Source: Thioalkalivibrio sp. ALJ16 (GTDB taxonomy: Bacteria; Pseudomonadota; Gammaproteobacteria; Ectothiorhodospirales; Ectothiorhodospiraceae). Taken from it: a stretch of 64,000 nucleotides of DNA. The position numbers and the translations under genes were made by a program. The notes under the pieces were generated by a model. The model was not told the DNA's origin, ran no database searches, and saw only the letters and a list, made by a program, of their open reading frames with translations. This document shows, in pieces, positions 36,312-46,115 of this stretch. The first letter of the stretch is position 1. Each line of letters starts with the position of its first letter. Location: assembly GCF_000377345.1 (NCBI RefSeq), contig NZ_KB898037.1, positions 311,412-375,411 of the forward strand, read 5' to 3'.

Positions 36312-36800
36312 TCAGTCGCGCCCGTCCACCAGGCGTTCCAGATCGGGGATGCGGTCGCCGGGCTTGATACCGTGGCGCTCGAACCAGCCGGCATTGACCT
36401 CCAGCGCGTACGGCACCGGACGCCGGGCGCTGTGGATACGGGTGGAGTGCGGCGTCATGCGGGCGATATTGGCGATGGTGTAGTCCGCGTCGATGAACGC
36501 CACATCCAGCGGGATGCGGGTGTTCTGCATCCACATCCCGTACTCCGCGGCGCGTGGCCAGATAAACAGCATGCCGTGATCGTCCGGCAGATGGTCGCGG
36601 TGCATCAGCCCGACACGACGGCTGCGGTCGGTCGCGGCGATCTCCACCGAAAGCGTCTGCTCGCCGACCGCCAGCGTGTCGACGGGCAGGGGCCGGTCAT
36701 CGGCGTGGAGACCGCCGATGCCGAGAAGCAGCAGGGCCAGAAACAGCCAGGCCGCGCCGCAGAAGGTGGCCCGGCCGCGGGACCGGTCCCCGGCGTTCAC
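36312..36800 (-). CDS. DUF192 exported protein
   Basis: A 162-residue protein with a signal or membrane segment (AAWLFLALLLLGIGGLHA) and the DUF192 core: ATDRSRRVGLMHRDHLPDDHGMLF (split by description), YGMWMQNTRIPLDVAFID, and YALEVNAGWFERHGIKPGD. The family is small, often halophile-associated, and of unknown function. It follows the HMA-domain gene by 3 bp and is likely co-transcribed with it. Confidence 0.9.
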   Translation of the reverse strand: MNAGDRSRGRATFCGAAWLFLALLLLGIGGLHADDRPLPVDTLAVGEQTLSVEIAATDRSRRVGLMHRDHLPDDHGMLFIWPRAAEYGMWMQNTRIPLDVAFIDADYTIANIARMTPHSTRIHSARRPVPYALEVNAGWFERHGIKPGDRIPDLERLVDGRD

Positions 36801-36803
36801 AGG

Positions 36804-37076
36804 CTAGTCGCCGCTCATGCGCCCCACGGCGCAGCTGGCGAAGGACTTGGCCTTGGCGCTGGCAGAGCGCAGGCCGGAGACCGAGCCCGTCTCCGGGTAG
36901 CCCATGCTGGCGAGCTTCGCGGCGACCGCCTCGCGCGCGCTGTCCGGGGCCTCGACCTCGACGGCACCGCCTTCCACATCCACCTCGGCGCCGGTCACGC
37001 CCTCGACCTGCATCAGGCCCTTGCGGATGGAGCTGGCACAGCCCCCGCACTTGATGTTCTCGACTTCGATTTTCAT
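36804..37076 (-). CDS. Heavy-metal-associated (HMA) domain protein
   Basis: A 90-residue soluble protein. [20 protein letters not shown] contains the CxxC metal site (Cys10, Cys13) of the CopZ/HMA fold, followed by [18 protein letters not shown] and a C-terminal extension with one extra Cys (FASCAVGRM). It could shuttle copper or another soft metal. A GGAGGAA sequence lies upstream of ATG 37076. It is divergent from ilvD and forms a pair with the DUF192 gene. Confidence 0.88.
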   Translation of the reverse strand: MKIEVENIKCGGCASSIRKGLMQVEGVTGAEVDVEGGAVEVEAPDSAREAVAAKLASMGYPETGSVSGLRSASAKAKSFASCAVGRMSGD

Positions 37077-37158
37077 CAACGTTTCCTCCGGAAACTGGGG
37101 TTTGTACGACTCATTATGTACGATTCTGGCTCTGCACAAACGTTCACGAGATTCCATC

Positions 37159-39012
37159 ATGCCCGCCTATCGTTCTCGCACCACTACCCACGGCCGCAAC
37201 ATGGCCGGCGCCCGCGCCCTGTGGCGCGCCACAGGGATGAAGGATGGCGACTTCGGCAAGCCGATCATCGCCATCGCCAACTCCTTCACCCAGTTCGTGC
37301 CCGGACACGTGCACCTGAAGGATCTGGGCCAGCTGGTCGCCGGCGAGGTGGAAAAAGCCGGTGGCGTGGCCAAGGAGTTCAACACCATCGCGGTGGATGA
37401 CGGCATCGCGATGGGTCACGGCGGGATGCTCTATTCGCTGCCCTCGCGCGAGATCATCGCCGACTCGGTCGAGTACATGGTCAATGCCCACTGCGCCGAC
37501 GCGCTGGTGTGCATCTCCAACTGCGACAAGATCACCCCCGGGATGCTGATGGCCGCGATGCGCCTGAACATCCCGGTGGTGTTCGTCTCCGGCGGCCCGA
37601 TGGAGGCCGGCAAGGTGAAGGCACCGGGCAGCGAGAAGGTCATCCACCTGGACCTGGTGGACGCGATGGTCAAGGCCGCCGACTCCAGCGCCAGCGACGA
37701 GGAGGTGGAGGCCATCGAGCGCTCCGCCTGCCCGACCTGCGGCTCCTGCTCCGGCATGTTTACCGCCAATTCGATGAACTGCCTGACCGAGGCCCTGGGC
37801 CTGTCGCTGCCGGGCAACGGCTCGCTGCTGGCCACCCATGCCGGGCGCAAGTCGCTGTTCGAACAGGCCGGTCGGCGCGTGGTCGAGCTCGCGAAGCGCT
37901 ACTACGAGCAGGACGACGAATCCGTGCTGCCGCGTTCGATCGCCACCTTCGAGGCCTTCGAGAACGCGATGAGCCTGGACATCGCCATGGGCGGCTCCAC
38001 CAACACCGTGTTGCACCTGCTGGCGGCCGCGCGCGAGGGCGAGGTCGACTTCACCATGGCGGATATCGACCGCCTGTCGCGCAAGGTCCCGAACCTGTGC
38101 AAGGTGGCGCCGGCCACCCAGCTCTATCACATGGAGGACGTGCATCGTGCCGGTGGCGTGGTCGGTATCCTGGCCGAGCTGGACCGTGGCGGCCTGATCC
38201 ATCGCGACATCCCGACGGTCCACGCCGACACCATGGGCCAGGCCCTGGAGCAGTGGGACGTGATGCGCCACGCCGCCGCCTCCGAGACCCTGTACAAGGC
38301 CGCGCCGGGCGGCGTGCCCACTCAGGTCGCGTTCAGCCAGGACAAGACCTGGGACAGCCTCGACATCGATCGCGAGAACGGCTGCATCCGCGACATCGAG
38401 CACGCCTACTCGACCGACGGTGGCCTCGCCGTGCTCTACGGCAATATGGCGCCGGACGGCTGCATCGTGAAGACCGCGGGCGTTGACGAGAGCATCCTGA
38501 AGTTCTCCGGCCCGGCGCGGGTGTTCGAGAGCCAGGACGCGGCCGTCGAGGCAATCCTCGGCGATCAGGTGCAGGCCGGTGACGTCGTGATCATCCGCTA
38601 CGAGGGCCCGAAGGGCGGCCCCGGCATGCAGGAGATGCTCTACCCGACCTCGTATCTGAAATCCAAGGGCCTGGGCAAGGAATGCGCGCTGATCACCGAC
38701 GGGCGCTTCTCCGGCGGCACCTCCGGGCTGTCCATCGGGCACGTCTCGCCGGAGGCCGCGCAGGGCGGCGCGATCGGCCTGATCGAGGAGGGCGACACCA
38801 TCGTGATCGACATCCCCGGGCGCGAGATCCGCATCGACGTCGACGATTCCACGCTGGCGGCCCGCCGCGTGGAGATGGAGGGACGCGGCGCCAAGGCGTG
38901 GAAGCCCGAATCGCGCAAGCGCGAGGTCACCCAGGCCCTGCGTGCCTACGCCCTGATGACGACCTCCGCCGCCTTCGGCGCGGTACGCGACATCTCCCGC
39001 TTCGAGGACTGA
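37159..39012 (+). CDS. ilvD: Dihydroxyacid dehydratase
   Basis: Fe-S dehydratase of valine, isoleucine and leucine synthesis. The 617 residues match E. coli IlvD in length. Cluster and metal ligands are in [12 protein letters not shown] and [39 protein letters not shown] closes the active site. The start is ATG 37159 ([20 protein letters not shown]); the frame extends upstream without homology. There are 82 bp of divergent space to the HMA gene. Confidence 0.97.
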   Translation: MPAYRSRTTTHGRNMAGARALWRATGMKDGDFGKPIIAIANSFTQFVPGHVHLKDLGQLVAGEVEKAGGVAKEFNTIAVDDGIAMGHGGMLYSLPSREIIADSVEYMVNAHCADALVCISNCDKITPGMLMAAMRLNIPVVFVSGGPMEAGKVKAPGSEKVIHLDLVDAMVKAADSSASDEEVEAIERSACPTCGSCSGMFTANSMNCLTEALGLSLPGNGSLLATHAGRKSLFEQAGRRVVELAKRYYEQDDESVLPRSIATFEAFENAMSLDIAMGGSTNTVLHLLAAAREGEVDFTMADIDRLSRKVPNLCKVAPATQLYHMEDVHRAGGVVGILAELDRGGLIHRDIPTVHADTMGQALEQWDVMRHAAASETLYKAAPGGVPTQVAFSQDKTWDSLDIDRENGCIRDIEHAYSTDGGLAVLYGNMAPDGCIVKTAGVDESILKFSGPARVFESQDAAVEAILGDQVQAGDVVIIRYEGPKGGPGMQEMLYPTSYLKSKGLGKECALITDGRFSGGTSGLSIGHVSPEAAQGGAIGLIEEGDTIVIDIPGREIRIDVDDSTLAARRVEMEGRGAKAWKPESRKREVTQALRAYALMTTSAAFGAVRDISRFED

Positions 39013-39098
39013 CCAAGGTCAACCGGCGGGCTTGCAGGATGTATTGAGCGGCAGCTCGGACCGGGAGAACCAAACGACCGAACCACAGGGAGGTGGGG

Positions 39099-39770
39099 AT
39101 GGCGATTACCGACTGGCCCGCGGCCGAGCGCCCGCGGGAGAAGCTGATCGAACGGGGCGCGGCGGCGCTGTCGGATGCGGAGTTGCTGGCGATCTTTCTG
39201 CGCACCGGAGTGGCCGGCAAGAGCGCGGTCGATGTTGCGCGCGATCTCCTCAGTCGTTTCGGCGGGCTGCGGCCGCTACTGCAGGCCGATCAGGCGGGGT
39301 TCTGCGCGGCGCCGGGGCTGGGCGATGCGAAGTATGCTCAGCTCCAGGCGGTGCTCGAGATGGGGCGGCGGCACCTGGCCGCCGATCTGGAGCGTGGCGA
39401 TGCACTGACCTCGCCGACGGCCACCCGCCAGTTTCTTGCGGCGCGCCTGCGCGACTATCCCTTCGAGGTCTTTGCGGTCCTGTTTCTGGACAACCGCCAC
39501 CGGGTGATTGCCTTCGAGGAGCTCTTTCGCGGCACCATCGATGGTGCCTCCGTGCACCCGCGCGAGGTGGTGCGCCGCGCCCTGCACCACAACGCGGCGG
39601 CGGTGATCCTGGCGCACAACCACCCCTCGGGCGTAGCCGAGCCGTCGCGTTCGGATGTCGCCATTACCCGCCGGCTCGGCGAGGCCCTTGGGCTGATCGA
39701 TGTCCGCGTGCTGGATCATCTGATCGTCGCGGACACGATTGTGTCCCTGGCCGAGCGCGGCGAGTTGTAG
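39099..39770 (+). CDS. radC: RadC-family JAMM protein
   Basis: A 223-residue RadC. The N-terminal helix-hairpin-helix part ([32 protein letters not shown]) is followed by a JAMM metalloprotease-like core with NHPSG in [17 protein letters not shown] and the [18 protein letters not shown] strand. The biochemical role of RadC is unsettled. GGGAGGTG precedes ATG 39099. Its TAG stop abuts a MITE-like element. Confidence 0.94.
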   Translation: MAITDWPAAERPREKLIERGAAALSDAELLAIFLRTGVAGKSAVDVARDLLSRFGGLRPLLQADQAGFCAAPGLGDAKYAQLQAVLEMGRRHLAADLERGDALTSPTATRQFLAARLRDYPFEVFAVLFLDNRHRVIAFEELFRGTIDGASVHPREVVRRALHHNAAAVILAHNHPSGVAEPSRSDVAITRRLGEALGLIDVRVLDHLIVADTIVSLAERGEL

Positions 39771-39955
39771 TGTTTCCCGAGGGAAACACGGATCAATGTG
39801 CACACTCGCGTTCGCACCCCGGGTGTTCCGAGACCAGGCGCGTCGTGCAGCGGGCAGGGGGTCGACCCGCCCGTTTTTGATTGATTCGGGGCGCAACGCG
39901 GGATCGGGGAACCGGGTGTGCCAACCCGAATGCGCCCATTAATCGGAGTTTTCTA
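39770..39955. mobile_element. MITE-like element, copy 1 (degenerate)
   Basis: A non-coding 186-bp element between the convergent radC and glycine-zipper genes. It matches the reverse complement of the copies at 45.8 and 57.1 kb: 39828-39842 equals CGCGCCTTGTCTCGG reversed with one mismatch, and 39892-39905 equals GATCCTGCGTTGCG reversed with one mismatch. The left end is a 9-bp palindrome, GTGTTTCCC-GA-GGGAAACAC (39770-39789). The right end TTTTCTAG supplies the stop codon of the minus-strand neighbour. No reading frame or transposase is present. Confidence 0.75.
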
Positions 39956-40531
39956 GCTGCGGATCGCCCAGTGTCCGGGCTCGTCCGGGCAGGCCGTTCC
40001 TGTGTGGTGCTCGCCGTCGATCTGCATCTCGAATTCGCGGCAGCCGTTGTCGCGGACGCGCCCCGGGGTCATGTGCACGGGCTGACCGCGGGCGTTGTCC
40101 CAGTGCACGGCCTGTCCGGGTTCGGCCAGTTCCAGTGCATGGCCCATGCAGGCCTGGTCGGCGCGATCCATCTGGCGGCCGATCATGCGGCCCAGCACTG
40201 CGCCGCTGGCCGCGCCGATCAGCACGGCGACCGGATCCCCGTCGCCAACGCGATGGCCGATGACGGCACCGGCACTACCGCCAATCGCCGTGCCGATTGC
40301 GTCGCGGTTGCAGCCGCCGTCCATCACGCCGTAGTCGTGTTCCCAGCGCTCCACGCTGTACCCGTGGTAGCCGGCATACCCCGGATCGTTCTGCGCGCGC
40401 CAGCCGTGGGCCGGTGCCCAGGGCGGCGGGGAGGCCAGGGTGTCGGCAGCGAAGCCGAACAGCATCGCGGCCGCCAGTACCTTCAGGTGAGTGGGTATAC
40501 CGCGTCGGGAGTGAGTGCGTTTCCGTGCCAT
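39953..40531 (-). CDS. Glycine-zipper envelope protein (17-kDa antigen-like)
   Basis: A 192-residue exported protein. The signal peptide LKVLAAAMLFGFAADTLA is followed by a Trp/Tyr/Gly-rich region, then glycine-zipper segments (AIGTAIGGSAGAVIGHRVGDG; AVLIGAASGAVLGRMIGRQM) typical of outer-membrane-associated 17-kDa-antigen-like proteins, and a C-terminal domain with two Cys (GCREFEM; TACPDEPGHWAIRS). The function is unknown. The TAG stop lies in the end of a MITE-like element. Confidence 0.78.
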   Translation of the reverse strand: MARKRTHSRRGIPTHLKVLAAAMLFGFAADTLASPPPWAPAHGWRAQNDPGYAGYHGYSVERWEHDYGVMDGGCNRDAIGTAIGGSAGAVIGHRVGDGDPVAVLIGAASGAVLGRMIGRQMDRADQACMGHALELAEPGQAVHWDNARGQPVHMTPGRVRDNGCREFEMQIDGEHHTGTACPDEPGHWAIRS

Positions 40532-40652
40532 GGTTCGTCTCCTTTCGACCGTGTTCGGCTCCAGCCTCGCGCGGGGTGGCTGAACGGTTCTTTAACGAGC
40601 GGCGGAGATCGCCGGAAACGTGAAGGGCATCAATGCCGGGCTGTGTTCGGGT

Positions 40653-41834
40653 TCACGGATTCGCCTGCTCGAGGGCCTGCTCCAGCGCCCGGAGCAGGGC
40701 ATCCACCTGGGCCTCGGCGTGGGCGGCGGACAGGGTGATGCGCAGCCGCGCCTGGCCCTCGGGGACCGTCGGCGGACGGATCGCCGGGACCAGGAAGCCG
40801 GCGGCCAGCAGCCTCTCGGCGACGGCGCTGGCGCGGCGGGTGTCGCCGATGTGGACCGGCTGGATCGGGGTCAACGGTGGCGGGTGCTGCAGACCGAGCC
40901 GGTCCAGCCCCGCGCCCAGGCGCTGCAGCAGGCCCTGCAGGTGCGCACGCCGATCTGTGGCGGCCTCGGCGATCCGCACGGAGGCCAGCGTGGCGGCGGC
41001 CAGGGCGGCCGGCATTGCGGTGGTGTAGATGTAGGGCCGCGCGGTCTGGATCAGGGTCTCGATCAGGGCCTCGGAGCCGGCGACGAAGGCCCCGGCGGTG
41101 CCGAAACCCTTGCCCAGCGTGCCCATCAGGATCGGTACGTCGTCTGCGGCCAGGCCGTGGTACTGGCAGCTGCCGCCGCCGGTCGCGCCCAGCACCGACA
41201 GGCCGTGGGCGTCGTCCACCATCAGCCAGGCGTCAAACTCGCGTGCCAGCGCGGCCAGTTCCGGCAGGGGTGCGATGTCGCCATCCATGGAGAACACGCC
41301 GTCGGTCACGATCAGGCGGTGACCGCGATCGGGCGCCCGCTCCAGGCGTTCGCGCAGGTGCCCGGGATCGGCATGGCGATAGCGCTGGCTGCGCGCGCCG
41401 GCCAGGCGCACCGCGTCGATCAGCGAGGCATGGTTCCAGCGGTCCTCGAACACCGTGTCGTGGCGGCCGACCAGCGTCTGTACCAGCGCCAGGTTGGCCA
41501 TGTAGCCAGTGGAGAACAGCAGTGCGCGCTCGCGCCCGGTGAAGCGCGCCAGCGCCTGCTCCAGTTCTACATGGGCGCGGGTGTGGCCGTTGATCAGATG
41601 GGCTGCGCCGGCCCCGACCCCGTAGCGGTCGAGGGCCTCGCGGGCGGCGGCGGCGACGGCCGGGTCGGCTGCCAGGCCCAGGTAGTCGTTAGAGCAGAAG
41701 GCGACGACCGGCTGGCCGTCGATGACCTGCTCCGGCTGCTGCGGCCCGTCCAGCGTGCGCAGACGGCGCCAGCGTCCGTCCGTGCGTACACGGTCGAGGC
41801 GGGCCTGCAGAAAGGCCTGCAGCGAGGTGCTCAT
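40653..41834 (-). CDS. bioF: 8-amino-7-oxononanoate synthase
   Basis: PLP enzyme condensing pimeloyl-ACP/CoA with alanine in biotin synthesis. The 393 residues show FCSNDYLGLAADP, GAGAAHLINGHTRAHVELE, FSTGYMANLAL, DDAHGLSVLG and the PLP lysine in GTLGKGFGTAGA. It is last in the minus-strand order membrane protein-bioB-methyltransferase-bioF, with 10 bp to the preceding methyltransferase gene. bioD is at 4.6 kb; bioA and bioH are not here. Confidence 0.95.
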   Translation of the reverse strand: MSTSLQAFLQARLDRVRTDGRWRRLRTLDGPQQPEQVIDGQPVVAFCSNDYLGLAADPAVAAAAREALDRYGVGAGAAHLINGHTRAHVELEQALARFTGRERALLFSTGYMANLALVQTLVGRHDTVFEDRWNHASLIDAVRLAGARSQRYRHADPGHLRERLERAPDRGHRLIVTDGVFSMDGDIAPLPELAALAREFDAWLMVDDAHGLSVLGATGGGSCQYHGLAADDVPILMGTLGKGFGTAGAFVAGSEALIETLIQTARPYIYTTAMPAALAAATLASVRIAEAATDRRAHLQGLLQRLGAGLDRLGLQHPPPLTPIQPVHIGDTRRASAVAERLLAAGFLVPAIRPPTVPEGQARLRITLSAAHAEAQVDALLRALEQALEQANP

Positions 41835-41844
41835 GGTGACGGAC

Positions 41845-42597
41845 TCACGGCCGCAGCCCGGCCCGCAGGAAGATCGGCCAGTGCAGGCGGGCGGTGATGG
41901 CCGCGTTCGGCCACAGTGTGTGCAGGGCCGGCTCCAGCGCGGTCAGCGGATCCTGTCCGGCGGCCTGTGCGCGGCGGATGGCCGACCAGGTGCCGAGATA
42001 GCCGAGCAGGGTGTCGCGGTCCCATTCGCGGTCGATCCGAAACTCGGGCGCCTCGAGCTCCGGCCAGGGGAAGGGCAGGTCGCGGTAGTGGCTGCGGATG
42101 TGGCTGCGCTCTTCCGGCCACCAGGGCGCCAGGGTGGTGTCGTGGAAGTCGGTCAGCAGGCGGTCCAGCGCCGGGTCCTCGGCGCGCAGGATGCCGTAGC
42201 CCCAGATCGCCAGCAGGCCACCCGGGCGCAGGACGCGGGCAACCTCGTGATGGAACTCGGCGTGGCGAAACCAGTGCGCGGCCTGGGCGACGCAGGCGAG
42301 ATCCACGGAGGCGTCGGCCAGCGCGCAGGCCTCGGCGGCGCAGGCCACGCGATCGACCCCGCTGGTCGCCGGCAGGGCGGCCAGCAGGGCCGGGGCGGCA
42401 TCCGTCGCCACGACCTGCGGGAAGTGCGGCTTCAGGCCCTGGGCGGCCTGGCCGTTGCCGCTGGCGCAGTCCCAGGCGCGCTCGTGGCGCGGGGTGTGCG
42501 CGGCCAGCCAGTCAAACAGCTCGGCGGGGTAGTCCGGGCGGTGGCGGGCGTAGTCGCCCGCTACCGCCGAGAAATGATCGGGAAAGTCGCCCGCCAC
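41845..42597 (-). CDS. Class I SAM methyltransferase in the bioC position
   Basis: A 250-residue UbiE/Tam-like methyltransferase: DYARHRPDYPAELFDWLAA, WDCASGNGQAAQGL as the SAM loop (C-A-S-G-N-G instead of the usual D/E-x-G-x-G-x-G), and VLRPGGLLAIWGYG. It sits between bioB and bioF, where many bacteria have bioC, but its sequence is nearer to trans-aconitate-methyltransferase-like proteins than to standard BioC. It may be an unusual BioC or a co-located enzyme of other function. The start is GTG. Confidence 0.75.
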   Translation of the reverse strand: MAGDFPDHFSAVAGDYARHRPDYPAELFDWLAAHTPRHERAWDCASGNGQAAQGLKPHFPQVVATDAAPALLAALPATSGVDRVACAAEACALADASVDLACVAQAAHWFRHAEFHHEVARVLRPGGLLAIWGYGILRAEDPALDRLLTDFHDTTLAPWWPEERSHIRSHYRDLPFPWPELEAPEFRIDREWDRDTLLGYLGTWSAIRRAQAAGQDPLTALEPALHTLWPNAAITARLHWPIFLRAGLRP

Positions 42598-42609
42598 CGG
42601 CCGGTCGGC

Positions 42610-43605
42610 TCAGGCCGATGCGGAGGCGGGCCGGTCCGATTCCGCAGGGGCTTCCGGGCCGGTCTCCGGGCGCAGGCCCAGGCGTTCGAACAGCGCGAGG
42701 TCGTGATTCTCGCCGGGGTTCGGCGTGGTCAGCAGGGTGTCGCCGTAGAACAGCGAGTTGGCGCCGGCCAGGAAGCACAGGGCCTGCATCTCGTCGGACA
42801 TCTCGGTGCGCCCGGCGGACAGGCGCACGTAGGAGGCCGGCATGAGGATGCGGGTCGCGGCGATGGTGCGCACGAACTCCAGCGGGTCGAGGTCCTCGAT
42901 CCCGTGCAGCGGCGTGCCCTCGACCTGGATCAGCTGGTTGATCGGCACCGATTCCGGGTGTTTCGGCAGGTTGGCCATCTGCTGCAGCAGGCGCGCGCGG
43001 TCACGGCGCGACTCGCCCATGCCGAGGATGCCGCCGCAGCAGACGTTCATGCCGGCCTCGCGTACGTGCTCCAGGGTCTCCAGGCGGTCATCATAGGTGC
43101 GCGTGGAGATGATGTGCCCGTAGAACTCCGGCGAGGTGTCGAGGTTGTGGTTGTAGTAGTCCAGCCCCGCCTCGGACAGGCGCTTCGCCTGCTCGGCCTT
43201 CAGCATGCCGAGGGTCATGCAGGTCTCCAGACCCTCGTCCTTGACCGCGCGCACCATCTCGATCACGCGCTCCAGGTTCTTGTCGGTGGGGTTGCGCCAG
43301 GCGGCCCCCATGCAGAAGCGGGTCGCGCCCTGGGCGCGGGCGTTGCGCGCGGCCTCGAGCACTTCCTCCAGCGGCAGCAGGCGTTCGCGCTCCAGCTCCA
43401 CGTCGTGGTGGGCGCTCTGCGGACAGTAGGCGCAGTCCTCCGGGCAGGCCCCGGTCTTGATCGACAGCAGCGTGCTGACCTGCACCGCGTTCGGGTCGAA
43501 GTGCTCGCGGTGCACGGTCTGCGCGCGAAAGATCAGGTCGTTCAGCGGCAGGTCGAGCAGGGCCTCGACCTCGTCGATGTTCCAGTCGTGGCGGGGCGTG
43601 CTCAT
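42610..43605 (-). CDS. bioB: Biotin synthase
   Basis: Radical-SAM enzyme inserting sulfur into dethiobiotin. The 331 residues hold the radical-SAM Cys motif in [18 protein letters not shown], the auxiliary-cluster Cys in [10 protein letters not shown] and [21 protein letters not shown], and the Arg in [11 protein letters not shown] 43605 overlaps the upstream membrane-protein stop as ATGA. A Pro/Ala-rich tail of about 15 residues ends the protein. Confidence 0.96.
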   Translation of the reverse strand: MSTPRHDWNIDEVEALLDLPLNDLIFRAQTVHREHFDPNAVQVSTLLSIKTGACPEDCAYCPQSAHHDVELERERLLPLEEVLEAARNARAQGATRFCMGAAWRNPTDKNLERVIEMVRAVKDEGLETCMTLGMLKAEQAKRLSEAGLDYYNHNLDTSPEFYGHIISTRTYDDRLETLEHVREAGMNVCCGGILGMGESRRDRARLLQQMANLPKHPESVPINQLIQVEGTPLHGIEDLDPLEFVRTIAATRILMPASYVRLSAGRTEMSDEMQALCFLAGANSLFYGDTLLTTPNPGENHDLALFERLGLRPETGPEAPAESDRPASASA

Positions 43606-44060
43606 CGGTGATGTTCCTCGTCGAAGTCGTCCGGAATCTCGACGTCCATCCACGGCTCGCGGTAGATGGTGAACAGCGCGTAGATCGTCCAGGGCAGCAG
43701 GATCGCCGCTGCAATGGCCCAGTAGGCGCGGTAGTAGTTCAGATCCGGCGGAAAGAAGGTGGCCAACACGATCAGGGCGCCCATCAGGGCGTAGTAGCGG
43801 TAGGCGGCCCACTGGGTGTGGTGCCCGACTCGCGGATCGGGGTGGTGCTTGTTCAGGGCGTAGACCAGCATGGAGCCACCAAACCACAGCACCAGGGGCA
43901 CGATGCCCATGATGGCGGCGATGATGAAACCGACCCCGACGCCCTCGCTGCTGACCACGAACAGCGGGATTCCGGCGATCGATACGCTGATCAGATTGCC
44001 GATGTCGAACATCGAGGCGGCGCGCCGCGAGCTGCGCCCGGAGACGGTCTTCGTGGCCAT
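43602..44060 (-). CDS. Four-helix membrane protein upstream of bioB
   Basis: A 152-residue protein with four membrane helices ([66 protein letters not shown]) and an acidic C-terminus ([14 protein letters not shown]). I do not recognise a family; the DUF4870/DUF4870-like or 'DUF983-like' type cannot be claimed. It is the first gene of the bio unit through a 4-bp overlap with bioB. Confidence 0.75.
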   Translation of the reverse strand: MATKTVSGRSSRRAASMFDIGNLISVSIAGIPLFVVSSEGVGVGFIIAAIMGIVPLVLWFGGSMLVYALNKHHPDPRVGHHTQWAAYRYYALMGALIVLATFFPPDLNYYRAYWAIAAAILLPWTIYALFTIYREPWMDVEIPDDFDEEHHR

Positions 44061-44096
44061 GGTCTACCCTGAATGCAAAAGACGGATCATACCATC

Positions 44097-44867
44097 ATGC
44101 CTGCGGACCCTTCATTGCAGCATGGCCTTCAGCGGGGCCGGGTGACGTCCTGGAGTCGCAGGCTTGTGGCCTGGGGCGAGGGTCTGGGCGAGCTGCTCTA
44201 CCCCTCGTATTGCGGTCTGTGCCTGGCGCCGGGTCCACCGGTATGCGGTCCGTGTTGCGAGGACCTGCCGCCATTGCCGGACCCCTGCCCCACCTGCGCG
44301 ATGCCGCTGCCGGTGGCCGGGGTGTGCCCGGACTGTATCCGCCAGCCCCCGGTCCTGGATGAGCTGCACGCGGGCTGGGCCTATGCCTGGCCGCTGGATC
44401 AGCTGATCCTGGCCTACAAGCACGGCGCCAATGTGCGCGCCGAGCGCATCCTGGCGGCGCTTGCGGAGCGGGTCGCCATCATGGCCCATGCTGGCCATGG
44501 ACAGGAGCCGCCCGCCCGACCCGATGTGATTCTCCCGGTCCCGCTGCATCCGTCCCGGCTGCGCGCGCGTGGCTTCAACCAGTCGGAGTATCTGGCCCGG
44601 CGGGTTGCGCGGGTGCTGGGCGCGGCGCTGGATGGTCACAGCCTGCGCCGCATCCGTGCGACCGGCTCGCAACAGGCCCTGGGGCGACAGGCACGGCGCC
44701 GCAATGTGCAGGGTGCCTTTGCCTGGACGGGGCCGCGCCTGGCCGGGTGCCGTGTGCTGGTGGTGGACGATGTGGCTACCACCGGGGCGACGCTGTCCGC
44801 ACTGGCGGGGGTGTTGCGACAGGCCGGTGCCGCGCGGGTGGAGGGACTGGTGCTGGCGCGCGCCTGA
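44097..44867 (+). CDS. comF: ComF family phosphoribosyltransferase-fold protein
   Basis: A protein of about 256 residues. Four Cys pairs, CGLC, CGPC, CPTC and CPDC, form an N-terminal zinc-ribbon-like region; the C-terminal type I phosphoribosyltransferase fold has VLPVPLHPSRLRARGFNQSE and the PRPP loop VLVVDDVATTGATL. The family supports DNA uptake or GntX-type functions and is often divergent from bioB, as here. ATG 44073 (12 bp from the divergent start) is an alternative, giving 264 residues. Confidence 0.9.
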   Translation: MPADPSLQHGLQRGRVTSWSRRLVAWGEGLGELLYPSYCGLCLAPGPPVCGPCCEDLPPLPDPCPTCAMPLPVAGVCPDCIRQPPVLDELHAGWAYAWPLDQLILAYKHGANVRAERILAALAERVAIMAHAGHGQEPPARPDVILPVPLHPSRLRARGFNQSEYLARRVARVLGAALDGHSLRRIRATGSQQALGRQARRRNVQGAFAWTGPRLAGCRVLVVDDVATTGATLSALAGVLRQAGAARVEGLVLARA

Positions 44868-44890
44868 CTCGTCACCGGTGGGCGCGGGGG

Positions 44891-45760
44891 TCACGTGCCG
44901 AGGTGGTGGTCCGCGACCATCGCCAGCAGGACCACGGCCCCCAGATAGTGGTTGTTCTTGAAGGCGCGCAGGCAGTCACCGGGCTCGCGCTCGAAGATCA
45001 GGAACTGCTGGTAGAACATCAGCATCGCGACGACGACCAGCCCGGCGGTGTAGTACCCGCCGAGCCCGGCATGCTGACCGATCAGATAGAGCCCGAACCA
45101 GACCAGCACCTGCAGGCCGGCGGTGATCAGGCGGTCCAGTTCGCCGAAGGCGATGGCGGTGGATTTGACGCCGATCTTCAGGTCGTCCTCGCGATCCACC
45201 ATGCCGTAGAAGGTGTCGTACACCACGGTCCACGCCAGTACGGTCACGAACAGCAGCCAGGCGATCGGTGGCGGGTGCTCGCCGCTGACCGCGGTGAAGG
45301 CCATCGGCACGGCCCAGGCGAAGGCCGCGCCAAGATGGACCTGGGGGAAGTGGTGGAAGCGCTTGGAGAATGGATAGGTGCCCGCCAGCGCAACGGCTAC
45401 CAGGGAATACAGGATGGTCAGCACGTTGGTGAACAGCACCAGCACGAAGGCGACCACGCTGAGCGCCACGAAGGTGCCCAGTGCCTCGCGCGGGGTGATG
45501 GTGCCGCGCGCCAGCGGGCGGTCGCGGGTGCGCGCCACATGGCCGTCGAAGTCGCGGTCGGCGTAGTCGTTGATCGCGCAGCCGGCCGAACGCATCAGGA
45601 CCACACCGGCGGTGAAGATGAAGATCAGATAGCCCGGAGGCCAGCCCTCGGCGGCCAGCCAGAGTGCCCAGAAGGTTGGCCACAGCAGCAGGTAGATGCC
45701 CACCGGACGATCCAGCCGGATCAGGCGGGCGAGTTCCCACAGGCGTTCACGCTCGGTCAT
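44891..45760 (-). CDS. ubiA: 4-hydroxybenzoate polyprenyltransferase
   Basis: Membrane prenyltransferase attaching the isoprenoid tail to 4-hydroxybenzoate in ubiquinone synthesis. The 289 residues have nine or so helices, the first Asp-rich motif NDYADRDFDGHVARTRDRPL, and the second in YDTFYGMVDREDDLKIGVKS. A MITE-like element ends 6 bp upstream of the ATG, so its 5' leader is element-derived and the ribosome-binding site is weak. ubiC is not next to it. Confidence 0.95.
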   Translation of the reverse strand: MTERERLWELARLIRLDRPVGIYLLLWPTFWALWLAAEGWPPGYLIFIFTAGVVLMRSAGCAINDYADRDFDGHVARTRDRPLARGTITPREALGTFVALSVVAFVLVLFTNVLTILYSLVAVALAGTYPFSKRFHHFPQVHLGAAFAWAVPMAFTAVSGEHPPPIAWLLFVTVLAWTVVYDTFYGMVDREDDLKIGVKSTAIAFGELDRLITAGLQVLVWFGLYLIGQHAGLGGYYTAGLVVVAMLMFYQQFLIFEREPGDCLRAFKNNHYLGAVVLLAMVADHHLGT

Positions 45761-45766
45761 GGCGGC

Positions 45767-46084
45767 TTAGGGAGACACTGATTGGATTGCACGCTCGCGC
45801 TCGCGTCGCTTTTGCGTGCGAACAAGGCGCGGTGACTGCCGTGCAGCCACTCTGCACAAGGGAACCGAAACACCGTGCGCGCGCCCGTTTTTAATACCAA
45901 CGGGCGGCCGAGCCGCTTCGTGAAATAAATTGTGGGGTTGGCACCCCCTGTTCCCCGATCCTGCGTTGCGGCACTTGCCGGTAGAGCCACTACCGGCTGC
46001 GCACCGCGCCTTGTCTCGGGCCTTGCACATCAGGAACAGGGGGGGTGCCAACGCGAGCGTGCAATCCAATTAGTGTCTCCCTAA
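45767..46084. mobile_element. MITE-like element, copy 2 (complete)
   Basis: A 318-bp non-coding element with 33-bp terminal inverted repeats, 45767-45799 and 46052-46084, differing at one base (TTAGGGAGACACTGATTGGA... versus TTAGGGAGACACTAATTGGA...). Ends fit insertion at a TA dinucleotide. Internal blocks GATCCTGCGTTGCG (45957-45970) and CGCGCCTTGTCTCGG (46005-46019) recur exactly in copy 3. There is no transposase; an IS5- or IS630-like partner could act in trans, which is inference. Confidence 0.85.
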
Positions 46085-46115
46085 CTTACCAGCCTTGCGG
46101 CGTGACGGCGCCGGG

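Noticed and set aside
45767-46084. Short frames inside the MITE-like elements (up to 100 codons)
   Set aside because: The frames are not conserved between copies and have no transposase motifs; the elements look non-coding.
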